Below, one piece after another: positions 1-4,939 of a stretch of DNA of 5,180 bases. The DNA lies in assembly GCA_903930165.1 (NCBI GenBank), contig CAIYXO010000130.1, positions 1 through 5,180 on the forward strand, written 5' to 3'. The stretch's first letter is position 1, and each line of letters begins with the position of its first letter. The notes below the pieces were generated by a model that did not search any database, was not told the DNA's origin, and worked only from the letters and a program-made list of their open reading frames with translations. A program made the position numbers and the translations under genes. The stretch is from an uncultured Verrucomicrobiota bacterium. GTDB lineage: Bacteria > Verrucomicrobiota > Verrucomicrobiia > Limisphaerales > UBA9464.

Positions 1-819
1 CAGGGCGACGAACCCGGCCGGGGCGCCGTCGGGCGAAAGCGCGATCCGGAACGCCCGACCCGCCTTCGTGGTGGCGAGCTTGAGCAGCACACGGCCGTCC
101 GCACCGACCACGAGACGGGTCTTCGCCGGCACGTTTTGGCCGCCGATCGAGAGGGACTTGCCGTCCTTGAGCGCGACGGTCACGGGGCCCTTCGAGCCGT
201 CGAAGTCCGATTCCATCGCGGTGCCCGTCGCACCCTCGGCGAGCAGCAGGGTCGCGGCGCCGCCGGACTTGTTGACCTGGAAGGTGCGGGTGAAGAACCG
301 CTGGCCGCCGACGTCCTCGACGCCCGGGGACTCGAGCACCGTGGCGCCACCCACCGTGTAGCGCAGGACCACGTTGTCGCCGTGCAGGTAGAGTCCCTCG
401 TAGTGGGCCCAGTCCTTCGGGAGCGGCCCCTGCTTGCGCAGGCGCGGGTCGTCGAGGCTGCCGCCCTTGTCGCCCCAGCCCGGCCCGATGCCGGTCTCGA
501 AGGCGATCTGGGTGCCCTTCACCGAGGGCGGCGGCGGCCATTCGATCTTGGTGAGCGTGTTGCCGAACTCGAGGAACTCGCCGCTCCACGCCACCGCGAG
601 GCGGAGGGTGTCGAGGTCGTAGACGACATAGCTGCGCTTCTCGGGGCCGAGCGTGACGGCAAGGCCCTTCATGGCCGCCGGGTTGTCCTTGGACCGCATG
701 ATCGTGCCCGACCAGAACGGACCGCGGACGGGGCCGGCGGGCGCGTTCTGGGCCAGGGACGGAGTCAGCAGCGGCAGGAGCGCCGCGGCGGCCAGGCCGT
801 GGAGTGTGTGGAGCTTCAT
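1..819 (-). CDS. Secreted DUF6797-like protein, N-terminal 273 residues (partial)
   Basis: The frame is open from an ATG at 819 down to base 1 and continues past the window edge, so the C-terminus is missing. Residues 1-23 look like a Sec signal peptide: MKLH, then an Ala/Leu-rich core, then SLA before QN, with likely cleavage after A23. The mature part resembles DUF6797 proteins of planctomycetes and verrucomicrobia. It shows RSKDNPAAMKGLAV (42-55), AWSGEFLEFGNTLTKIEWPP (77-96), SLDDPR (121-126), GPLPKDWAHYEGLYLHGD (131-148) and YTVGG (154-158). In that family this region usually precedes other domains, often a cytochrome c or a glucose/sorbosone dehydrogenase-like propeller, which would lie outside the window. 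The protein is probably exported and may act in periplasmic carbohydrate or redox chemistry; that role is inferred. No clear Shine-Dalgarno sequence precedes the ATG. The gene is divergent from the DUF455/ATP-grasp gene. The family call comes from remembered motifs, not an alignment. Confidence 0.8.
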   Translation of the reverse strand, partial: MKLHTLHGLAAAALLPLLTPSLAQNAPAGPVRGPFWSGTIMRSKDNPAAMKGLAVTLGPEKRSYVVYDLDTLRLAVAWSGEFLEFGNTLTKIEWPPPPSVKGTQIAFETGIGPGWGDKGGSLDDPRLRKQGPLPKDWAHYEGLYLHGDNVVLRYTVGGATVLESPGVEDVGGQRFFTRTFQVNKSGGAATLLLAEGATGTAMESDFDGSKGPVTVALKDGKSLSIGGQNVPAKTRLVVGADGRVLLKLATTKAGRAFRIALSPDGAPAGFVAL

Positions 820-845
820 GGGAAAGACGGGAAGGTGACGCGCCG

Positions 846-874
846 ATGCTTCGCCAGCCACGGCCGACTGGCAA
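846..874 (-). promoter_or_regulatory. Weak candidate promoter for the DUF6797-like gene
   Basis: On the minus strand, TTGCCA (869-874) matches 5 of 6 bases of the sigma-70 -35 consensus. After a 17-bp spacer it is followed by AAGCAT (846-851), which matches only 3 of 6 bases of the -10 consensus. The position would give a leader of roughly 20 nt before the ATG at 819. The poor -10 box keeps this speculative. Confidence 0.2.
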
Positions 875-918
875 GGCCGCGCGCTGTGGAATGGGACGAA
901 CCCCGCCCAACGTGGGGA

Positions 919-986
919 GGAACGGGTTCCATTCGCGGATTTCGCGCTCCCGGGAGCGGTCGGTTCCGTTAGGTTGATCGCGGAAC
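919..986. promoter_or_regulatory. Inverted-repeat cluster in the divergent promoter region (possible operators)
   Basis: Three symmetric elements lie just before the start codon at 987. GGAAC (919-923) and GTTCC (926-930) form a 5-bp inverted repeat with a 2-bp gap. CGCTCCCGGGAGCG (945-958) is a perfect 14-bp palindrome. GTTCCG (963-968) and CGGAAC (981-986) form a 6-bp inverted repeat with a 12-bp gap that abuts the ATG. The GTTCC/GGAAC half-site thus occurs four times in 68 bp. This may be an operator array for one or both divergent genes, or an mRNA hairpin covering the start of the downstream gene. No regulator is encoded in the window. Confidence 0.3.
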
Positions 987-3089
987 ATGGAACTCAGGGA
1001 ATTCGCCGAGCGCGTGGTCTTCGGGACGACGCTGGAGGACAAGCTGTTCCGGCCGGAGACGTTCACGGACACCCGGCCCGGCTCGGCCTGGGAGAGTCCC
1101 GAGGCCCCCGGTCGTCCCGACGTCCTGCGCTTCAAGGCCCCGGGCACCGCGACGACGACGGATTCCTTCCCCGGACTCCACCGGCTCGACCACGGTTCCG
1201 AACGCGGCAAGGTCCTCCACTTCTTCGCCAACCACGAGCTGCTCGCCACCGAGCTGATGGCCCTGGTGCTCCTCCGTTTCCCCGACGCGCCGCCGGCCTT
1301 CCGACGCGGTGTCCTGAAGACGCTCCAGGACGAACAGGCCCACGTGCGTCTCTATCTGGAACGGATGCGGGCCTGTGGCGTGGTGTTCGGCGAACTGCCC
1401 GTCAGCGGCTACTTCTGGCGCAGCGTCGCCCCGATGCGGAGCCCGATGGACTTCGTGTCCGGGCTCAGCCTCACCTTCGAGCAGGCGAACCTCGACTTCT
1501 CGAGGACCTTCGGCCGGGCCTTTGCCGAGGCCGGCGACGCGGACACCGCCGCGCTGCTCGAGCGGATCCACCGCGACGAGATCGCCCACGTCGCCCATGG
1601 ACTGAAGTGGTTCCGCCGGTGGAAGGATCCCGGCGAGAGCGACTGGACCGCGTTCCAGCGGGTTCTTCGCAGCCCCCTTTCCCCGCGACGCGCCCGCGGC
1701 GACGACTTCAACGCGGAGGGCCGAAGGTCGGCCGGCCTGGAGGACGACTTCATCCGGCGGCTCGAGGCCTTCTCACGCTCCAAGGGCCGGACGCCGGACG
1801 TGTTTCTCTTCAACCCGCTCGCCGAGGGACACATCGAAATGGGCCCCGCCTTCACCCCGGGCCGGCATGCGCTGCGCCTCGCCGAGGACCTCGCCCTGCT
1901 GCCCCAGTACCTCGGGAGCGACGACGACGTGGTGTTGGTCCCCTCGACCCCGTCCGCGGAATTCCTCGCCGGGCTTCGCCGGAAGGGGCTCCCGGTGGCG
2001 GAGTGTGTTCCCCTCGCGGAGATGCGCTCCCTCGCCGACCGCAAGCTCGGGTCGCTGCGACCCTGGGCCTGGTCGCCGGACAGCGTCGCGCGACTCGCGC
2101 CGTTGGCGTCGCAGGTCACCGGCGGCGCGGGACTCCCGGATCCCGGCACCGCAACCGCGCAGGCGGCCCTGTTCGGGAAGGACTGGAGCGCGGGACTGCT
2201 GCGGGAACTCCATCCCGAACTGGAATCGATCGCACCGTCCGGACGCCTGTCGCCGGCATGGACGACCGGCACCGTGGCCCGGGAAGCGGCGGCGGTCTGG
2301 GAGGCCGTGGACCGCATCCGCGCCACCGGCCACCACCGCATCGTGGTCAAGCGGTCGCTCGGACTCGCCGGCGGCAACGCGATCCGCCTCTGGGAACCGG
2401 CGCCGTTGCCCGCCCAACACGTCTGGGTGGAGGAATCGTTCCGCCACGGCGGATCGGTGGTCGTCGAACCGTGGCTGGAGCGGCTCTGCGACTTCTCGGT
2501 GCAATGGGACCGCAGCGGCGGCGGCGGCGCGCTCCGCCTGCGGGGCTACACCGGCCTGACCACCGACCGGCGCGGACAATTCCTCGCCAACACCGCCGAA
2601 CCCGCCGCCGGGCGACGTCCCCCGGCCGCCGTCCTCGCCGCGTTCCGGGGTGGGGATCCGCTTTGGATCCACCGGATCTTCGAACGGATCCAATCGGCCT
2701 TGCAGACCGCCTTCGACGACGCCGGCCACCATGGTCCGGCCGGCGTGGACGCCTTCGTCCATGAGGGTCCGGACGGGCCGTGCCTCCGGCCGTTGGTGGA
2801 GTTGAACCCGCGCCTCACCATGGGCCGGGTGCTTCTGGAGCTGACGCGTTTCGTGGCACCGGGACACATGTCCCGTCTGCGGTTGCTGAACCCGTCCCAA
2901 CTGCGTGCGCTGGGACATCCCGACTTCGCGTCATTGGCGGCCGCTTGGGAGAACGCGTCGCCGCCGCAGCGCGAAGGCCGCCCCGTCCCACGCCTGACCC
3001 GGGGCATCGTCCCGCTCAACGATCCCGCCACCGCCATGGCCTGCCTCGCGGTACTCGAAGTCGGCGACGACGCACTGCGCCCAATCTGA
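987..3089 (+). CDS. DUF455 ferritin-like di-iron domain fused to an ATP-grasp ligase domain
   Basis: This is a complete 700-residue protein from ATG 987 to TGA 3087-3089. Residues about 1-235 resemble DUF455 of the ferritin-like superfamily, which includes the di-iron tRNA hydroxylase MiaE. The expected helix ligands are visible: E84 or E89 (NHELLATE), E116 and H119 (DEQAH), E165 (FEQAN), and E198 and H201 (RDEIAH). Residues about 270-440 look like a pre-ATP-grasp region: LFNPLAEGHIEMGP, R297 with E300-D301, LPQYL, DDDVVLVPS. Residues about 450-630 look like an ATP-grasp core: VVKRSLGLAGGN with K455, VEESF (481-485), VVVEPWL (491-497), GVDAFV (586-591), and VELNPRLTMG (604-613) with metal-binding candidates E605 and N607. 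ATP-grasp enzymes usually join a carboxylate to an amine or thiol through an acyl-phosphate. The predicted protein is therefore a cytoplasmic oxidase or hydroxylase plus ligase with unknown substrate. The SD is weak (AGG at 971-973). The gene looks monocistronic. Confidence 0.88.
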   Translation: MELREFAERVVFGTTLEDKLFRPETFTDTRPGSAWESPEAPGRPDVLRFKAPGTATTTDSFPGLHRLDHGSERGKVLHFFANHELLATELMALVLLRFPDAPPAFRRGVLKTLQDEQAHVRLYLERMRACGVVFGELPVSGYFWRSVAPMRSPMDFVSGLSLTFEQANLDFSRTFGRAFAEAGDADTAALLERIHRDEIAHVAHGLKWFRRWKDPGESDWTAFQRVLRSPLSPRRARGDDFNAEGRRSAGLEDDFIRRLEAFSRSKGRTPDVFLFNPLAEGHIEMGPAFTPGRHALRLAEDLALLPQYLGSDDDVVLVPSTPSAEFLAGLRRKGLPVAECVPLAEMRSLADRKLGSLRPWAWSPDSVARLAPLASQVTGGAGLPDPGTATAQAALFGKDWSAGLLRELHPELESIAPSGRLSPAWTTGTVAREAAAVWEAVDRIRATGHHRIVVKRSLGLAGGNAIRLWEPAPLPAQHVWVEESFRHGGSVVVEPWLERLCDFSVQWDRSGGGGALRLRGYTGLTTDRRGQFLANTAEPAAGRRPPAAVLAAFRGGDPLWIHRIFERIQSALQTAFDDAGHHGPAGVDAFVHEGPDGPCLRPLVELNPRLTMGRVLLELTRFVAPGHMSRLRLLNPSQLRALGHPDFASLAAAWENASPPQREGRPVPRLTRGIVPLNDPATAMACLAVLEVGDDALRPI

Positions 3090-3104
3090 GCTCAGACGTG
3101 GGCA

Positions 3105-3183
3105 ATTCGTGATTCCCGATCTGGGATTCCCGATTCCCGGCAAGTAGCCGCGGCTGCCAGGCTGCGGTCTCCTCTCCTTCTCC
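3105..3183 (+). repeat. Dispersed hairpin repeat, copy A, with internal duplication
   Basis: The core hairpin is CCGCGGCT (3148-3155), loop GCCA, then GGCTGCGG (3160-3167), paired with two G-U wobbles. It is followed by a pyrimidine-rich tail (3168-3183). The 23 bp at 3137-3159 are identical to copy C at 3694-3716, and both copies begin with ATTCGTGAT. Copy A also carries an insertion made of direct repeats: GATTCCCGAT at 3111-3120 and 3125-3134, then overlapping GATTCCCGG at 3132-3140. It lies 15 bp after the stop of the DUF455/ATP-grasp gene. The hairpin plus pyrimidine tail could act as a weak transcription terminator for that gene, although there is no true T-run. Confidence 0.75.
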
Positions 3184-3203
3184 GGTTCAAGGATCCGGAC
3201 TAC

Positions 3204-3238
3204 AGCCACTCAAAGTGGCCGCGGCAGCCAAGCTGCGG
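3204..3238 (+). repeat. Hairpin repeat, copy B, with an overlapping alternative hairpin
   Basis: CCGCGGCA (3219-3226), GCCA, AGCTGCGG (3231-3238) is a diverged copy of the same hairpin. It keeps the GCCA loop and most of the stem. Just before it, GCCACT (3205-3210), CAA, AGTGGC (3214-3219) makes a second perfect 6-bp stem. The two stems share base 3219, so they partly compete. The copy lies between convergent genes, 53 bp past the end of yjdM on that gene's transcript, and could serve as a bidirectional terminator. That role is inferred. Confidence 0.6.
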
Positions 3239-3291
3239 ATGCTTGACGCCGCTGAAGACTCGAAACTTCCTGCTCCCTGATCCTCTTCCGC

Positions 3292-3624
3292 TCACGCCTT
3301 GCGGACGAAGCACGCCTTCAGGCCGACGGCGATGCCGTCCACCTTGCAGTCGATCTCGTGGTCTCCGTCCACCAGCCGGATGGGCTTGGACTTCGAACCG
3401 CCCTTGAGCACCTGGGAGCCGCCGAGCTTCAGGTCCTTGATCAGGATCACCACGTCGCCGTCGGCGAGGACATTGCCGTTGGCGTCCTTCACCACGCGCG
3501 GACCATCCGGCGCCTCCGGCACGGCGTCCTTCGCCCATTCGTGCCCGCAGGTCACGCATTCCCAGTTCCCGGGTTTCTCCAGGACCTCGGTCATCTCACA
3601 CATCGGACAGGCGGGTTGGCTCAT
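3292..3624 (-). CDS. yjdM: YjdM (PhnA) family zinc-ribbon protein
   Basis: This complete 110-residue protein is the usual length for the YjdM family, historically called PhnA or alkylphosphonate utilisation protein. The N-terminus holds a zinc ribbon with CPMC (C6, C9) and CVTC (C23, C26), followed by GHEW. The rest carries family hallmarks: VVKDANGNVLADGD (about 44-57), IKDLKLGGS, KPIRLVDGDHEIDCKVDG (about 80-97) and a lysine-containing C-terminus. The family is very widespread. Its old link to phosphonate breakdown is not well supported, and no phosphonate gene is seen nearby, so its role here is unknown; it is likely cytoplasmic. The ATG at 3624 is backed by a good SD. It is convergent with the DUF455/ATP-grasp gene and flanked on both sides by copies of the same intergenic repeat. 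The identification is strong; the function is not. Confidence 0.95.
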   Translation of the reverse strand: MSQPACPMCEMTEVLEKPGNWECVTCGHEWAKDAVPEAPDGPRVVKDANGNVLADGDVVILIKDLKLGGSQVLKGGSKSKPIRLVDGDHEIDCKVDGIAVGLKACFVRKA

Positions 3625-3628
3625 GAGA

Positions 3629-3633
3629 CCTCC
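3629..3633 (-). promoter_or_regulatory. Ribosome binding site of yjdM
   Basis: On the minus strand GGAGG is followed by TCTC and then the ATG at 3624. This is the only strong Shine-Dalgarno sequence noticed in the window. It fixes the yjdM start. Confidence 0.75.
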
Positions 3634-3642
3634 AGCCTAAGG

Positions 3643-3679
3643 GTCGGCCGGCCGACGCGACAACCGCGGAAGACTTCCG
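3643..3679. promoter_or_regulatory. Two perfect palindromic elements upstream of yjdM
   Basis: GTCGGCCGGCCGAC (3643-3656) is a perfect 14-bp palindrome centred about 25 bp upstream of the yjdM start. CGGAAG (3667-3672), a single A, and CTTCCG (3674-3679) form a second, 6-bp inverted repeat. They sit where a promoter and operator for yjdM would be expected, but no convincing -35/-10 pair is visible. They may be operators, or they may be chance symmetry in GC-rich DNA. Confidence 0.3.
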
Positions 3680-3682
3680 GGC

Positions 3683-3740
3683 ATTCGTGATCTCCGGCAA
3701 GTAGCCGCGGCTGCCAAGCCGCGGTTTCCTTTCCATCTCC
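3683..3740 (+). repeat. Dispersed hairpin repeat, copy C (best-preserved stem)
   Basis: CCGCGGCT (3705-3712), GCCA, AGCCGCGG (3717-3724) is a perfect 8-bp stem with a 4-nt loop. It is flanked by ATTCGTGAT (3683-3691) and a pyrimidine-rich tail ending in ATCTCC. It matches copy A over the whole stretch but lacks copy A's internal GATTCCCGAT duplication. It has the same orientation as copy A, about 550 bp away on the other side of yjdM. Confidence 0.75.
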
Positions 3741-3764
3741 TACCGGATCGTTTGACCTGGGTGG

Positions 3765-4015
3765 CGCCCCTTCAGGGCTTCCGAATGCGAACAGGGCCGG
3801 GTCACCCAAGGCGTTGCCTAGGGCTTTCCCATCACGCCCCCTTTCGGCGCTTGGAGATGGAGTGGCCCCGCCGGATGAGGAGCAAAGGGGACTGAAACCC
3901 CGGCTCCCGGCTCCCGTCGTTTCTGGGCTCCAAGCCCCGACGGGGCGGCAGGCGACAGCCCAGGGCAACGCCCTAGGATTCCAATCCAGATGGGATTCCA
4001 AGCCCTGAAGGGGCG
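3765..4015. repeat. 251-bp imperfect long inverted repeat with nested hairpins
   Basis: The left arm (3765-3856) is the imperfect reverse complement of the right arm (3928-4015), around a spacer of about 70 bp. The outer ends pair perfectly over 16 bp: CGCCCCTTCAGGGCTT (3765-3780) with AAGCCCTGAAGGGGCG (4000-4015). The middle block GGCGTTGCCTAGGGCT (3810-3825) pairs with AGCCCAGGGCAACGCC (3957-3972) with two mismatches. The inner ends pair CTTGGAG (3850-3856) with CTCCAAG (3928-3934). The arms also contain small hairpins, such as GCCCC-GAC-GGGGC and AGGGC-AAC-GCCCT. The layout resembles REP/BIME-like or MITE-like intergenic elements that I recall from planctomycete and verrucomicrobial genomes. 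No transposase or target-site duplication was identified. Open frames across it look like artefacts of the repeat. Confidence 0.8.
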
Positions 4016-4042
4016 AAACGGGAACGGATGGCGATCAGGACA

Positions 4043-4066
4043 GGCGGCTCCGCTGGAGCGTTCGCC
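4043..4066 (-). terminator. GC-rich hairpin abutting the stop codon of the DnaJ C-terminal ORF
   Basis: On the minus strand the TAG stop (4067-4069) is followed at once by GGCGAACGCTCC, AGC, GGAGCCGCC. The stem pairs GGCG with CGCC and GCTCC with GGAGC, with a short bulge (AAC) on one side. There is no T-run, so it is either a non-canonical terminator or an mRNA 3' stabiliser. The motif GTAGGGCGAACGCTCC resembles a common GC-rich dispersed repeat, so the stop codon may itself belong to the repeat. Confidence 0.5.
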
Positions 4067-4534
4067 CTACCGTGGGTCGTCTCCCGACGGACGGCGGGTG
4101 ATGCGGACGTCCGGCTGGTACATGACCCGCACACACAGGTCGCCACGGCCGCCACGGGTCGTGGGAAGCCCTTCGCCGGCGACCACCAATTCCTCTCCCC
4201 GGGCGATGCCGGGAGGAACCTGGACCCGGACCATCCCGTCGAGGCCCCGGACCATCGCCGGACCGCCGCGTCGGGCCAACGCCGAGGGGATCCGCAGGTC
4301 GCAACGCAGGTCCGAACCCCGCGCGCGGAACCGGGGGTCGGGACGGACCGTCGCCCGGACCGTGAGCACGCCGCCCGCGGAAGCGCCTTCGCGGCGCACG
4401 GTGAACTGGGCTCCCGGAGCGGTGCCGGCGGGGATGTCGAGCGGATAGACTTCGGCGCCGGCCGCGTTGCCCGGATCGTCGACCCGCACCTCGAGCCGGG
4501 TCCCGCGCAGGAACTCCTCGGGACGGAGCATCAC
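4067..4534 (-). CDS. DnaJ/CbpA-like substrate-binding C-terminal domains (second part of a frame-split J-protein)
   Basis: This 155-residue frame encodes the two beta-barrel C-terminal domains of a J-domain co-chaperone. Domain I contains RPEEFLRGTRLEV, YPLDIPAGTAPGAQF, and a VRPDPRFRARGSDL segment that matches the usual hydrophobic-Pro-Phe-x-Arg-x-Gly-x-Asp-Leu pattern. Domain II contains GLDGMVRVQVPPGIARGEEL, GEGLP and RGDLCVRV. There is no CxxCxGxG zinc finger, so it is of the CbpA (type II/III) kind. The first possible starts are GTG 4534 or ATG 4531. However, the same frame reads GNLRQDV just upstream, which matches the normal beginning of this domain, and it stays open back to about 4669. 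The natural protein therefore probably continues from the J-domain ORF, one reading frame away. As it stands, TGA of the J-domain ORF and ATG 4531 overlap as TGATG, which could permit translational coupling. It would bind unfolded clients and pass them to DnaK in the cytoplasm. Confidence 0.85.
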   Translation of the reverse strand: MMLRPEEFLRGTRLEVRVDDPGNAAGAEVYPLDIPAGTAPGAQFTVRREGASAGGVLTVRATVRPDPRFRARGSDLRCDLRIPSALARRGGPAMVRGLDGMVRVQVPPGIARGEELVVAGEGLPTTRGGRGDLCVRVMYQPDVRITRRPSGDDPR

Positions 4535-4875
4535 GTCTTGGCGCAGGTTGCCCCGGACCCCGGCCGGCTTCCGTCGGACTCCCCCTCCTCCTCGGAGTCG
4601 CCCTCGCCTTCCGGCTTCCGGCTTCCGCCGGGGCTTCGGGCCGACCGCTCCTCCGCGGCCAGTTCCCGGTCATAGGCCTTCCGGGCGTCGGCGTCGCCGA
4701 GGACCGCGTAGGCCGCGTTCAGTTCCTGGGTACGGACCACCGACCCGGCGTCGTCGCCGTTGCGGTCCGGATGATGTTCCTTCGCGAGGATGCGATAGGC
4801 ATTGCGGATCTGTTCCGCCGAGCAGCGTCGATGCAGGCCCAGCGTGGCGTAGTGGTCGGGAAGCGTCTTCGGCAC
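4531..4875 (-). CDS. J-domain protein, N-terminal part of a frame-split DnaJ/CbpA-like co-chaperone
   Basis: This 114-residue frame carries a complete J-domain at about residues 7-70. It shows DHYATLGL, helix II residues IRNAYRILAKEHH, the diagnostic HPD at 35-37, then LNAAYAVLGDADARKAYDREL. The J-domain stimulates DnaK ATPase. It is followed by a charged, low-complexity linker (about 74-108) rich in Glu, Gly, Ser and Arg. The ORF then ends in GATCAKT and TGA (4533-4531), exactly where the C-terminal domains begin in another frame. Moving into that frame needs one extra base or two fewer. Codon third positions stay G/C-rich in this frame until about 4580, so the break is probably near the run of five Gs at 4581-4585 (minus strand). 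The GTG at 4875 is the most plausible start, just before the J-domain; the SD is weak. The PDZ-protein gene lies 64 bp upstream on the same strand. Confidence 0.88.
   Translation of the reverse strand: MPKTLPDHYATLGLHRRCSAEQIRNAYRILAKEHHPDRNGDDAGSVVRTQELNAAYAVLGDADARKAYDRELAAEERSARSPGGSRKPEGEGDSEEEGESDGSRPGSGATCAKT
4608..4627 (-). repeat. Heptanucleotide tandem tract in the J-protein linker
   Basis: Twenty bases follow a perfect 7-bp period (unit CGGAAGC on the minus strand, 2.9 copies). The tract lies in the linker between the J-domain and the C-terminal domains, where both reading frames are open. One more unit, or two fewer, would place the two halves in the same frame: the distance from GTG 4875 to codon 4549 is 326 nt, and 333 or 312 are multiples of three. 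Confidence 0.7.
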
Positions 4876-4939
4876 CGCCCCGACGATGAACGCATCCCGG
4901 CCCGACCGCGAGCGTGCGGAAGACGCCCGTGGCGGCCGC

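Noticed and set aside
136..972. Open plus-strand frame of about 278 codons
   Set aside because: It lies antisense to the signal-peptide-bearing DUF6797-like gene and is Arg/Gly/Ala-rich with no recognisable motif, a typical shadow frame in GC-rich DNA.
974..2764. Open plus-strand frame of about 596 codons overlapping the DUF455/ATP-grasp gene
   Set aside because: It overlaps the motif-rich frame starting at 987 in a different frame. Its translation is Arg/Pro/Gly low-complexity with no domain signature.
1409..2918. Long minus-strand open frames opposite the DUF455/ATP-grasp gene
   Set aside because: They are antisense shadows of a confidently identified gene, with composition driven by its codon bias.
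3292..3624. yjdM as evidence of phosphonate metabolism
   Set aside because: The old name PhnA suggests it, but no phn genes are present in the window and the family's link to phosphonates is weak.
3621..4001. Minus-strand ORF of 126 codons upstream of yjdM
   Set aside because: It is read through the long inverted repeat and hairpin copy C, and segments such as ALPWAVACRPVGA are translations of the repeat. No domain is recognised.
3765..4015. CRISPR-like or riboswitch interpretation of the repeat region
   Set aside because: There are no evenly spaced repeats with unique spacers, and the region does not precede a gene in a riboswitch-like position. The two-arm inverted symmetry explains it better.
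4531..4593. Classical -1 programmed frameshift heptamer at the J-protein break
   Set aside because: The G-rich stretch around 4581-4593 does not fit an X XXY YYZ heptamer in the J-domain frame, and no convincing downstream pseudoknot was seen.
4028..4675. Open plus-strand frame of about 215 codons opposite the J-protein
   Set aside because: It is antisense to the clear DnaJ C-terminal domains and has no motif of its own.
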